DNA from: Verrucomicrobiota bacterium
GTDB taxonomy: Bacteria > Verrucomicrobiota > Verrucomicrobiia > Opitutales > Opitutaceae
NCBI GenBank assembly: GCA_023443455.1
Contig: JAEZUE010000068.1
Location: 54,061-118,060 of the forward strand
Direction: 5' to 3'
DNA length: 64,000 nucleotides
Shown: positions 52,033 through 61,579 of the stretch, piece by piece
Layout of the letters: every line of letters starts with the position of its first letter
How positions within the stretch are numbered: the stretch's first letter is position 1
The notes under the pieces: model-generated
Told to the model about the DNA's origin: nothing
Database searches by the model: none
What the model saw: the letters and a program-made list of their open reading frames with translations, nothing else
Translations under genes and position numbers: made by a program

Positions 52033-53043
52033 ATGGCGAAGAAATCCAGCGGCGATCCGGCCGCGCCCAAGAAGCTCAGCACCTATACGATCAAACTCGA
52101 CGATGCGCAGATGAAGAAACTGCGCGCTGCGTGCGAGGCTCGTTCGTGGGAACCGTTTGCCGTGGCCTACACGCATTTCGCCTTCAAGGGAGGCGACTGC
52201 AACGTGAGCGCCTACACCAGCGGCAAGGTCGTCGTCGCCGGCAAGGGCACCGAGGACTTCGTCCAGAACGTGATCGAACCGGAGATCACCGGGCAGGCGA
52301 AACTCGGTTACGACCAAGTCCTGCATCCCGACTGGTTCGAGGCCCATGCCGGACTCGACGAAAGCGGCAAGGGCGACTTTTTCGGCCCCGTGATCGCCGC
52401 CACCGTGATCGCCGACCGGCCGGCGATCGAGGCGTGGATCGCCGCCGGCGTGAAGGACAGCAAGAAGATCGCCGACACCCAGATCCTGAAGCTCGAGGAG
52501 CTGATCCGCGGCACGCCGGGCGTGGTCGTCGAAACCTGCTTCTGCGGCATGCCCAAGTACAACGAGCTGATGGGGCGCCCGGGCGCCAACCTCAACCGGT
52601 TGCTCGCCTGGCAGCACGCCACCGCGCTCAACGCTGCGCTCGACAAGAAGTGGGTGCCGCGCGGGCTGCTCGACCAGTTCACCGAACAGCCGCTCGTGCA
52701 ACGCGAGCTGGCGAAGAAGGCCTCCGCGCCGTTCGACCTGCAGATGCGCACCAAGGCGGAAGAGGACCCCGTGGTCGCCGCCGCGTCGGTCGTCGCCCGC
52801 GCGGAGTTCGTGCGCCAGATGCGCGCTTTGTCGGAGAAATTCGGCGACAAGCTGCAGAAGGGGGCGAGCGCCCAGGTGAAGACCCAGGCGCACGAGATCA
52901 TCCGCCGCTTCGGCGTCGGTGCCCTGCGCGATTTCGCCAAGCTGCATTTCCGCACGGCCTACGAGGTGGTGAGCGAGGCGGGCAAGCTGGACGAGCTGCC
53001 GCTGAAGGCTCCCGCCGAGAAGACGCCGTGGGGGACGTGGTGA
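52033..53043 (+). CDS. rnhC: Ribonuclease HIII
   Basis: 336 aa. The N-terminal TBP-like substrate-binding domain (residues 15-95: SWEPFAVAYTHFAFKGGDCNVSAYTSGKVVVAGKG in short strands) distinguishes HIII from HII. The catalytic domain begins GLDESGKGDFFGPVIAA, with the DEDE-type active site completed by GVKDSKKI and EEDPVVAAASVVARAEF. It cleaves RNA in RNA-DNA hybrids, commonly at R-loops. An in-frame upstream start exists but 52033 is the usual length. It is followed 76 bp later by rnhB. Confidence 0.94.
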   Translation: MAKKSSGDPAAPKKLSTYTIKLDDAQMKKLRAACEARSWEPFAVAYTHFAFKGGDCNVSAYTSGKVVVAGKGTEDFVQNVIEPEITGQAKLGYDQVLHPDWFEAHAGLDESGKGDFFGPVIAATVIADRPAIEAWIAAGVKDSKKIADTQILKLEELIRGTPGVVVETCFCGMPKYNELMGRPGANLNRLLAWQHATALNAALDKKWVPRGLLDQFTEQPLVQRELAKKASAPFDLQMRTKAEEDPVVAAASVVARAEFVRQMRALSEKFGDKLQKGASAQVKTQAHEIIRRFGVGALRDFAKLHFRTAYEVVSEAGKLDELPLKAPAEKTPWGTW

Positions 53044-53064
53044 GGTCCGGGGAACCTTACTTCC

Positions 53065-53093
53065 AACCCTGAACTCCGAGCATTGAACTCCGA
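53065..53093. repeat. 7-bp-period array in the rnhC/rnhB spacer
   Basis: Consecutive heptamers AACCCTG, AACTCCG, AGCATTG and AACTCCG, phased on AAC as in the ktrB upstream array. No gene is seen in this 76-bp gap. Confidence 0.5.
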
Positions 53094-53119
53094 CCCCACC
53101 AGGCCGGCATCCCGAACCG

Positions 53120-53902
53120 ATGGCCAAACGTAGACAGCTCCGCGGCTTCGATCTCAAGCAGATCGCCGCCTTCGATTCGCTCATCGGCGTCGACGAGGCC
53201 GGGCGCGGCGCGCTCGCCGGCCCGGTGGTCGCCGCGGCCGTGCGCGTGGGCCGCGAGTTTCTCGAGGGGCGCTGGGCGCTGACCCGCGCCTCGAAGGTGA
53301 ACGACTCGAAACAGATGACGGCCGAGGCCCGCGACGAGGTTTTTGCCGAGATCGAGCGCCTCGCCGCCGAGGCGCAGATCGCGATCGGCGTGGGCCGGGC
53401 GGAGGTCGGCGAGATCGAGGCCCTCAACATTCTCGGGGCCACGAAGCTGGCGATGCGGCGCGCCCTCGAGGCCATCCACCCGCCCGAGGTCTTCCGCCCG
53501 CGCGCGGAGCCCGACCTGTTCGCCTCGCCCGAGGAGATCGCCTCCTTCCAGCCCACGGTGAACTGCCGCGTGCTGATCGACGGCGTGAAGCTGCGCGGGT
53601 TTCCGTATCCGCACGACGGGGTGGTGCACGGCGACGCCCGTTCGTTGTGCATCGCCATGGCCTCGGTGCTCGCGAAGGTCTCGCGGGACCGGGCGATGGT
53701 CGCGCTGGAGGCCGAGTATCCGGGCTATGGTTTCGCAGGCCACAAGGGCTACGGCACCGAGGAGCACCGCGCCGCGTTGCTGCGGCAGGGGCGCTGCTTC
53801 CAGCACCGCGACAAGTTCGTGCGCTCGTTCCTCACCGGCAAACAGCGCGATGTGGCGGGGCAGATGGGCCTGTTCGACGGGATCGAAGGCTCCGGGCTGT
53901 GA
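53120..53902 (+). CDS. rnhB: Ribonuclease HII
   Basis: 260 aa. The HII-type catalytic motif is LIGVDEAGRGALAGPVVAAAV (residues 21-41, acidic pair first), with SKVNDSKQM, DARSLCIAMASVLAKVSRD and GFAGHKGYGTEEHRAAL completing the site. It removes single misincorporated ribonucleotides and hybrid RNA. It is somewhat longer than E. coli RnhB (198 aa) owing to an inserted loop (residues 125-155). It directly follows rnhC, so the two hybrid-cleaving enzymes may be co-expressed. The GACCGATGGCC start gives a typical N-terminus. Confidence 0.93.
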   Translation: MAKRRQLRGFDLKQIAAFDSLIGVDEAGRGALAGPVVAAAVRVGREFLEGRWALTRASKVNDSKQMTAEARDEVFAEIERLAAEAQIAIGVGRAEVGEIEALNILGATKLAMRRALEAIHPPEVFRPRAEPDLFASPEEIASFQPTVNCRVLIDGVKLRGFPYPHDGVVHGDARSLCIAMASVLAKVSRDRAMVALEAEYPGYGFAGHKGYGTEEHRAALLRQGRCFQHRDKFVRSFLTGKQRDVAGQMGLFDGIEGSGL

Positions 53903-53953
53903 GCGTTCTGCGGAGTTGAAAACCCGCCCGCGCACGCCACAACCGGAGGCGTC

Positions 53954-55135
53954 GTGGCGAAAAAACTCACCCCCCTGGACCGCCTTCTCGGCCGCCTGGA
54001 CCATCTCGATCCGGCCGGACTGACCACTCTCGTGCAGCGGCTCGCGCGCGAGCGTGGTTTGCTCGAGGCGGTGCTCAACACCGTGCAGGAGGGCGTGCTG
54101 GTCGTCGCCGACACCGGGCTGATCGAGTACGGCAACGCGGCCGCCGCGCGCCTGCTCGGCGTGCGTGACGGCGAACTCGCCGGCGGCCAGTTGTGGCGCC
54201 TGTTGCCCGGTCTGCGCGGCACGCTCGAGGGCTTGCTCAACCGCGGTGGGGTGCGCCCCGAGGTGGTCGCGCGCGAGCTCGAGGTGAGTTATCCGCAGCG
54301 GCGTTTTCTTCGGCTGCATCTGGTGCCGTTCGACCGGGCGGCCGAGGGCGATGTCGGGCCGCGGCGCTTCACTGCGATCCTCTCCGACATCACCCAGGAG
54401 AAGCTTTCGACCGAGGAGCTGATCGAAAGCGAGAAGGTGAACTCGATCCTGCTGCTCGCCGGCGGCGTGGCCCACGAGCTGGGCAACCCGCTCAACTCGC
54501 TCACGATCCATCTGCAACTGCTCGGGCGAAAACTGCGCAAGCTGCGCTCGCTCGACGACGGCGAGTCGGCCCGGGAGTCGCTGCGCATTTGCCAGGAGGA
54601 GGTCGAGCGGCTCGACGGCATCATTGCCAACTTCCTCGAGGCGATCCGCCCGCGGTCGCCCGATTTCAGCGACGTGAACCCGTCGGAAGTGCTCGAGGAG
54701 GTGCTGCGTTTTCAGGCCAACGAACTGGAGAACCGTGGGATCTCGGTGGAGGTCGACTATGCGGCCGAGCCGCTGCTCATCCTCGCGGATCGCAACCAGC
54801 TCAAGCAGGTGTTCTTCAACCTGGTGAAGAACGCGTCGGAGGCGATGGCGCCGGGCGGCGTGCTGCGCGTGCGTTCGCGCCGCGACGACGAGAGCCTGTT
54901 CCTGCTCTTCGGCGACACCGGAAGCGGGATTCGCCAGGCGGATATGGCGAAGATGTTCGAACCCTACCACACGACGAAGAAGGGCGGCCACGGGCTCGGC
55001 TTGATGATCGTGCACCGGATCATGCGCGATCACGGCGGGCAGGTCGGGATCGACAGTCGCGAAGGCGTGGGTACGGTCGTGTCGCTGCAGTTTCCGCTCA
55101 AGCACAAGCGCGTGCGCATGCTCGAGAACAATTAG
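53954..55135 (+). CDS. NtrB-like PAS histidine kinase
   Basis: 393 aa, soluble. A PAS domain (residues 35-160, ILSDITQEKLSTEE linker) is followed by the HisKA dimer helix with the phospho-accepting H174 in GGVAHELGNPLNSLTIHLQ. A HATPase domain follows with N box NLVKNASEAMAP, G1 FGDTGSGI and G2 GGHGLGLMIVHRIM. Start is a GTG preceded by GGAGG four bases away, which decides it. No response regulator is adjacent. It lies after the flagellar cluster and is of the class (NtrB/FlgS-like) that phosphorylates sigma-54 activators. Confidence 0.9.
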   Translation: MAKKLTPLDRLLGRLDHLDPAGLTTLVQRLARERGLLEAVLNTVQEGVLVVADTGLIEYGNAAAARLLGVRDGELAGGQLWRLLPGLRGTLEGLLNRGGVRPEVVARELEVSYPQRRFLRLHLVPFDRAAEGDVGPRRFTAILSDITQEKLSTEELIESEKVNSILLLAGGVAHELGNPLNSLTIHLQLLGRKLRKLRSLDDGESARESLRICQEEVERLDGIIANFLEAIRPRSPDFSDVNPSEVLEEVLRFQANELENRGISVEVDYAAEPLLILADRNQLKQVFFNLVKNASEAMAPGGVLRVRSRRDDESLFLLFGDTGSGIRQADMAKMFEPYHTTKKGGHGLGLMIVHRIMRDHGGQVGIDSREGVGTVVSLQFPLKHKRVRMLENN

Positions 55136-55406
55136 CCCGGAAACGGCTCACCGTCGCGGCGGTCGCCCAGGCCGTCGGCCGGGTCGGGAAGATCGAGGCC
55201 CGCGCGAGTTTCGGTCCATCGTCCGGCGGCATGCTTCGCTCGAAGGGTGACAGCGGCTAGGGCCGAACAGCCCACCCGGATCGGGATCTTCGGGGAATCG
55301 CGTGGTGGAGGGAGGGGAATCTCGCGAAAAATCCGAGGCGGCGGTTGAGAACGCCGGAGGCCGGCCCACGTTACGCCCCTGTCGCACCGTTCGCCCGGAA
55401 TACCCC

Positions 55407-57377
55407 ATGGGCGGGTGCTTTCCTTTCGCCGTGGTTACCCCTTGGAAAATCTTGGTCCTGGCCAACCGGGAAACGGAACTGGAGCCGTTCCGGAGCGTGT
55501 TCGATTGTTCCGGCCGGGAGGTCGGGCTCCATTTTGCACGGACGGGCGCGGAGGTGCTCGCTCGGCTCGAACGTGAGCCTTGGCACGCGGTGCTTCTGAC
55601 CGCGCACGTTTCCCACCTCCATCTGGCCGGCGCTTTGGCCGCGCTCCACCGGCACGATCCGTTCCTACCCGTCCTGCTCGTGTGCCGGGCGAAGGAGGCG
55701 TCGGCCTTGTTGCCCGTGGTCAACACCGGCATCACGGCTGTCGTCTTCTCGGAGGTGATGAGCCTGCTCGTGCCGACCCTCGAACGGGAGATCCCCCGCA
55801 GCGAAGAGGCCCGCGCGCAGCAGCGACGGCAGCAGCGCATGCAGTGGCTTTCGGAGTCGATGGAGCTGGCCCCGGTGGGGCTGGCGGTGGCCGATCGACA
55901 CGGCGTGATCCACTGGGCCAACGCCCTGTACCGCGAACTCGCCGGCCTGACGGTCGACCAGCTCGGTTGTGGCGACGCCGCCCTGTGGGCCGGCGGCGAG
56001 GAGCGCTGGTCGGAGCTGCGCGGCGCCCTGCACAACGGCCAACTTTGGCGGGGGGCCGTCCCGGCCCCCGGGCGGGGCGGGGAGATGGTTCTGCACCAGC
56101 TCGTCGTCGGGCAGCTCGCCCGCTCCGACGGCGAACCTTGGTATGTGGTCGCCCGGCAGGCCGCGGCCGCCAACGTCGCCGGCGACTCCGAACTGTATTC
56201 GGTCGCTCAACGCACCGAGCTCTTCGCCGCGATCGCCGGAGGCATCGCGCACGATCTCAACAACATTCTCGCCCCGATCACGATGGCCGCGAACATCCTC
56301 GGCGAGCAGGACCTGGCCGAGGAGAATGTGGAACTGGTGCGCACGATCGAGCACAGCGCCGAGCGCGGCGCCGCGGTGATCCGCCAAGTGCTCGCCTTCG
56401 CCCACGGCAGCGACAACTGCGAGATGGAGCTGCAACCGCGCTTCGTATTGAGAGAAGTGGCACGCCTGGCGGCGGAGGTGTTCCCTCCCTCCATCGGCGT
56501 GCATTGCGACCTGGCTTCGGCGCTGTGGCCGATCGTCGGCGATCCGGCCGAGATCCAGCAGGCGCTGGTCAACGTGCTGCTCAACGCCCGCGATGCCATT
56601 CCCGACGGCGGGCACATCGCGATCACGGCCGTCAACCAAACGCTCGCCGAGTTGCCCCATGTTCCGTTTTTCGCCCCGGAGGCGGGCGAGTTCATCGAAA
56701 TCGGCGTCGAGGACGACGGTCCCGGCGTGGACCGCGAGGTCGCCGAGCGGATCTGGGAGCCGTTCGTCACCACCAAGGGGGCCGGGCAGGCCGCCGGCCT
56801 GGGGCTGTCGCGCGTGGCCGGGGTGCTGCGCAGCCATGGCGGCTTCGGGCTGATGCGCAACCGGCCCGGCGGCGGCACCAAGGTGAGCCTGTATTTCCCG
56901 CGCGCGGCCGCGCCCGGCGGCACTCCGCGGGTCGAGGAACCCGTGGCGATGCCGGAGGTGGGGCGCATTCTTGTCGTCGACGACGAGGAGACGATTCTCC
57001 AGCTCAGTCGCCGGATTTTGGAGAAGGCCGGCTACGAGGTGATGGTGGCCAGCGAAGGGCGCGAGGCGCTCGGGCTGTTCGCCCGCCATCGCGCCGACAT
57101 CGGTCTGGTGCTCACCGATCTGGCGATGCCGGGCATGAACGGCTTCACTCTCCTCTGGGCGCTGCGCCGCAGCAAACCCGACTTGCGCGTGATGGTCGCC
57201 ACCGGGCAGGGCACCGAGGCCAACCTGCGCGAACTGGAGAAGATGGGGGTGCGCGAGGTCCTGTTGAAGCCGTTCTCCGCCCGGCGCCTGCTCGACGGCG
57301 TGGCCCGTACCCTGGCCGAACCGGTGCAGTGCGAGCCGGATCTTTTCCTCGGCGAGGCCTTCGCCTCCGGCGCGTGA
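55407..57377 (+). CDS. Hybrid histidine kinase with N-terminal pseudo-receiver and C-terminal receiver
   Basis: 656 aa. The N-terminal 115 residues (PWKILVLANRETELEPFRSVF, HAVLLTAHV, FLPVLLVCRAKEASALLP) look like a receiver fold but lack the phospho-accepting Asp (Thr/His at that place) and the acidic pair. A PAS segment (ELAPVGLAVADRHGVIHWANALYREL) follows, then HisKA with H near 282 (GGIAHDLNNILAPI), HATPase (NVLLNARDAIPDGG, DDGPGVDREV, GQAAGLGLSRVAGVL) and a genuine REC domain (D570 in VLTDLAMPG, Lys LLKPFSARR). It likely senses through the PAS region. The start ATG at 55407 or a GTG at 55431 is possible. It is convergent with hemL. Confidence 0.82.
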   Translation: MGGCFPFAVVTPWKILVLANRETELEPFRSVFDCSGREVGLHFARTGAEVLARLEREPWHAVLLTAHVSHLHLAGALAALHRHDPFLPVLLVCRAKEASALLPVVNTGITAVVFSEVMSLLVPTLEREIPRSEEARAQQRRQQRMQWLSESMELAPVGLAVADRHGVIHWANALYRELAGLTVDQLGCGDAALWAGGEERWSELRGALHNGQLWRGAVPAPGRGGEMVLHQLVVGQLARSDGEPWYVVARQAAAANVAGDSELYSVAQRTELFAAIAGGIAHDLNNILAPITMAANILGEQDLAEENVELVRTIEHSAERGAAVIRQVLAFAHGSDNCEMELQPRFVLREVARLAAEVFPPSIGVHCDLASALWPIVGDPAEIQQALVNVLLNARDAIPDGGHIAITAVNQTLAELPHVPFFAPEAGEFIEIGVEDDGPGVDREVAERIWEPFVTTKGAGQAAGLGLSRVAGVLRSHGGFGLMRNRPGGGTKVSLYFPRAAAPGGTPRVEEPVAMPEVGRILVVDDEETILQLSRRILEKAGYEVMVASEGREALGLFARHRADIGLVLTDLAMPGMNGFTLLWALRRSKPDLRVMVATGQGTEANLRELEKMGVREVLLKPFSARRLLDGVARTLAEPVQCEPDLFLGEAFASGA

Positions 57378-57403
57378 TCCGCCGATGCCGCCCGTCGCGT
57401 CGC

Positions 57404-58681
<1,278 letters not shown>

Positions 58682-58692
58682 CGGAGGATTGG

Positions 58693-58724
58693 AACCACTG
58701 ATTTGTACTTATGCACACTGATGA
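58693..58724. repeat. Left inverted repeat next to the GxxExxY gene
   Basis: A 32-bp stretch beginning AACCACTGAT and containing TTATGCACACTGATG. It recurs inverted at 59121-59153 (27 of 31 aligned bases identical), so the two copies flank the GxxExxY gene as terminal inverted repeats would. Confidence 0.75.
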
Positions 58725-58736
58725 AAAGGCATCATT

Positions 58737-59135
58737 TCACACGGCGCGGCGCCGCCAATCGAGGTGGGGAGATGCCCCGAAATTGACGAGGTAGCCGGTG
58801 TGCTTGCCGGTGGCTTTGAGGTAGTTGATCAACTGGGCTTCATGCTCCGGCGCGAAGGCTTTCGTCGCCTTGAGTTCCACCACGATGCGGTCGCGGATGA
58901 GCAGATCCGCTTCGTATTCCTTGCGGAGCGAGCGGCCTTTGTAGCTCAGCTTGAGGCGAGGTTTTGCGACGAACGGGATTCCGCGGAGGGCGAGCTCAAT
59001 CTCGAGGCTTTCCTGATAGACGTCCTCGAGAAACCCGCTGCCGAGCGTGTTGTAGACTTCGAAACAGGCTCCGATCAGGGCGTAACCCTCTGGATCGAGT
59101 GTAGAGGGATGCGGATTGTTTCCATCAGTGTGCAT
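58737..59135 (-). CDS. GxxExxY protein (PD-(D/E)XK-like family)
   Basis: 132 aa. The family motif GSGFLEDVY (G-x-x-E-x-x-Y region, residues 32-40) and the preceding IGACFEVYNTLG are clear. The C-terminal part has EYEADLLIRDRIVVELKATK, which carries the D-(x)n-ExK core of PD-(D/E)XK nucleases, and LINYLKATGKHTGYLVNFG. The protein is therefore a predicted nuclease; its role in cells is unknown. The start codon lies inside the right inverted repeat. It sits between nadE and hemL as a separate insertion-like cassette. Confidence 0.82.
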   Translation of the reverse strand: MHTDGNNPHPSTLDPEGYALIGACFEVYNTLGSGFLEDVYQESLEIELALRGIPFVAKPRLKLSYKGRSLRKEYEADLLIRDRIVVELKATKAFAPEHEAQLINYLKATGKHTGYLVNFGASPHLDWRRRAV

Positions 59136-59153
59136 AAGTGTGCATCAGTGGTT
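59121..59153. repeat. Right inverted repeat, overlapping the GxxExxY start codon
   Basis: The complement reads AACCACTGAT, then GCACAC, then TTATGCACACTGATG, then GA. The ATG inside TTATGCAC is the start codon of the gene. So the first seven codons (MHTDGNN) are partly encoded by the repeat. Confidence 0.75.
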
Positions 59154-59180
59154 GCCCCTCCATCCACGACCGAATCTGCG

Positions 59181-60872
59181 TCAGTTTACGTACCGCTGCA
59201 CGATGGGGATGCGGCGGCCGACGCCGAAGGCCAGGGGGGTGATCTTCAGGCCGGGGGCGGCCTGCTTCCGCTTGTATTCGTTGAGATCCACCTTGCGGCA
59301 GATGTCGGCGACCATCTCCGGCGAGAAGCCCCGGGCGACGAGGTCGCGGCGCGAGAGCCCCTCCTCCACGTAGCCCTCGAGCAGCTTGTCGAGCAGGTCG
59401 TACGGCGGCAGCGAATCCTCGTCCTTCTGGTCGGGGCGCAGCTCGGCCGACGGCGGTTTCTCGATCGTCGAGACCGGGATCACGCCGCCCGGCACGCCCA
59501 GCGCGCGGCTGTGCTCGCCGTTCATCCAGCGGGCCAGCGCGTACACCTGCATCTTGAATACGTCGGAGATCACCGCGAGGCCGCCGGCCATGTCGCCGTA
59601 GAGCGTACAGTAGCCGACGGCGACCTCGCTCTTGTTGCCGGTGGTCAGGAGCAGCGAGTGGAACTTGTTCGACAGGGCCATCATCAGCACGCCGCGGGCG
59701 CGGGCCTGGATGTTCTCCTCCGCCACGTCGCGGTTGCGGCCCGCGAAGAGCGGTGCGAGCGCGGCCTCGGCCGCGCCGACCATGTCGGCAATGGCGACCG
59801 TGTGGAACGCGATCTTCAGGTTTTCCGCGAGCACGCGGGCATCGTCGCGCGAGTGCTGGCTCGAGATCGCCGAGGGCAGGCTCACGCCGGTCACGTTCTC
59901 CGGGCCGAAGGCGGCGGCCGCGAGCACGGCCACCACCGCGGAGTCGATGCCGCCGCTGAGCGCCACGAGCGCGCGTTTGAAGCCGCTCTTGAACGCGTAG
60001 TCGCGCAGGCCCAGCACCAGCGCGTCGAAGATGTCCTTCATGCCCTCCTGCGAAAACGACGGATCGATCGCCGCCACCGTCGCCGGCGCCGGCTGGCGGG
60101 AGCGCAGCGGCAGGTCGACGATCTCGCAGGCTTCGCGGAAGGCGGGCAACCCGGCCACGATCTCGCCGCGGGCGTCGGCCACGACGCTGCGGCCGTCGAA
60201 GATCAGCTCGTCGTTGCCGCCGACCGCATTGCAGTAGACCACCGGGCAACGCAGCGTGCGCGCCGCTTCGGTGACCAGACGCGCCCGCACGTCGCCCTTG
60301 CCGAAATGCCACGGGCTGGCCGAGAGGTTGAGCATCAGGTCGCAGTGGCGCGCGGCGAGTTGCTCGACGGGATTTTCGCCGCGGTAGAGCCGGCGTGTCG
60401 TCACCGAAGAATGGGTCCAGATGTCTTCGCAGATCGTGACGCCCAGGCGCAGGCCGGCGAATTCGAACACGGCCGGCGAGGTGGCCGGCTCGAAGTAGCG
60501 GTCCTCGTCGAAGACGTCGTAGGTGGGCAGCAGGCATTTGCGCGCGAGCGACACCACTTGGCCGCGATGGCAGAACGCCGCGGCGTTGAAGCACGGCCGG
60601 CCTTCGCCGGTGCGGTTCGTCTCGATGCAGCCGACGATCAGCGGCACCGGGCCCACCTCGGCGGCGATGGCGGCCAGGGAGGCCGCGGAGTCTTCGTCGA
60701 AACGTTTCCGCAACAGCAGGTCGCGCGGCGGGTAGCCGGTGACGACGAGCTCCGGGGTGAGCACCAGTTCGGCGCCCCGGGCGACGAGGTCGCGGTAGGC
60801 TTCGAGAATGCGGCGGCGGTTTCCGTCGAGATCGCCGACGGTGGTGTTGAGCTGGGCGAGGCCGATTTTCAT
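59181..60872 (-). CDS. nadE: Glutamine-dependent NAD+ synthetase
   Basis: 563 aa. An N-terminal nitrilase-type glutaminase (residues 1-270) has the catalytic triad Glu in LTPELVVTGYPP, Lys in ARKCLLPTYDVF and Cys in GVTICEDIW. The C-terminal synthetase has the PP-loop ALSGGIDSAVVAVLA, SSQHSRDDARVLA and LLTTGNKSEVAVGYCTLYGDMAGG. It amidates nicotinate adenine dinucleotide with ammonia from glutamine. The start MKIGLAQLN is preferred; an in-frame extension upstream is not conserved. It is divergent from maf. Confidence 0.96.
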   Translation of the reverse strand: MKIGLAQLNTTVGDLDGNRRRILEAYRDLVARGAELVLTPELVVTGYPPRDLLLRKRFDEDSAASLAAIAAEVGPVPLIVGCIETNRTGEGRPCFNAAAFCHRGQVVSLARKCLLPTYDVFDEDRYFEPATSPAVFEFAGLRLGVTICEDIWTHSSVTTRRLYRGENPVEQLAARHCDLMLNLSASPWHFGKGDVRARLVTEAARTLRCPVVYCNAVGGNDELIFDGRSVVADARGEIVAGLPAFREACEIVDLPLRSRQPAPATVAAIDPSFSQEGMKDIFDALVLGLRDYAFKSGFKRALVALSGGIDSAVVAVLAAAAFGPENVTGVSLPSAISSQHSRDDARVLAENLKIAFHTVAIADMVGAAEAALAPLFAGRNRDVAEENIQARARGVLMMALSNKFHSLLLTTGNKSEVAVGYCTLYGDMAGGLAVISDVFKMQVYALARWMNGEHSRALGVPGGVIPVSTIEKPPSAELRPDQKDEDSLPPYDLLDKLLEGYVEEGLSRRDLVARGFSPEMVADICRKVDLNEYKRKQAAPGLKITPLAFGVGRRIPIVQRYVN

Positions 60873-60993
60873 GCGGGCGTGCGGTAGTTTGAAACGGCGG
60901 CACCGCCGCGGCGCAAACGCGGAAAAGCGCTGGCGCAAAAGCGGATCGAACCGGTAGCGTCTTTCGCTGTCAGTCACTCCCGTGATCGCGCCC

Positions 60994-61572
60994 ATGCATC
61001 GTCCACTCATCCTCGCCTCCGCTTCGCCGCGCCGAAGGGAAATCCTCTCCCGGCTCGGCTACATCTTCGCGGTCGTGCCGGCCGAGGTGGAGGAACACGA
61101 GCCGGAGGCCACCGAGACTCCGCGCGAGATGGTCGCGCACAACGCCGCGCTGAAGGCCGACTGGGTCGCGGCGCGCCATCGCGATGCCGTCGTGCTCGGG
61201 GCCGACACGACCGTGTTTCTCGACGGCGAGGTGTTCCACAAACCCGCGAACCTCGCCGACGCGGGCGCGATGCTGCGGCGCCTCTCCGGCAAGACGCATT
61301 CGGTGTTCACCGCGGTGGTGCTGCGTTCGCCCGGGTGCAACAAGGCCATCGGTATCGAGAGTCGGGTGACGTTTCGCGAGATCGACGACGCGCTGCTCGG
61401 GCGCTACTTCGCCGGCTGCAACCCGCTCGACAAGGCCGGCGGCTACGGCATCCAGGACGGCGGCGAGCTGATCGTCAGCCGCTACACCGGCTCGCTCACC
61501 AACATCATCGGGTTGCCGGCCGACGAGACAAAACAGCTGCTCGAGAGCGCGGGTCTGACGCCGACGTTGTGA
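60994..61572 (+). CDS. maf: Maf-family nucleotide pyrophosphatase
   Basis: 192 aa. It hydrolyses non-canonical or methylated nucleoside triphosphates (dTTP, UTP, m5UTP), protecting nucleic acid synthesis. The Maf signature LILASASPRRREIL (residues 4-17), EMVAHNAALKAD, LGADTTVFLDGEVFHKPANLADA and DKAGGYGIQDGGELIV all match. YGIQD with Asp is of the dTTP/UTP (YhdE) type. The ATG at 60994 is chosen; a GTG 12 nt upstream is also open. It is followed 7 nt later by the TonB-like gene. Confidence 0.94.
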   Translation: MHRPLILASASPRRREILSRLGYIFAVVPAEVEEHEPEATETPREMVAHNAALKADWVAARHRDAVVLGADTTVFLDGEVFHKPANLADAGAMLRRLSGKTHSVFTAVVLRSPGCNKAIGIESRVTFREIDDALLGRYFAGCNPLDKAGGYGIQDGGELIVSRYTGSLTNIIGLPADETKQLLESAGLTPTL

Positions 61573-61579
61573 CCCCGCC

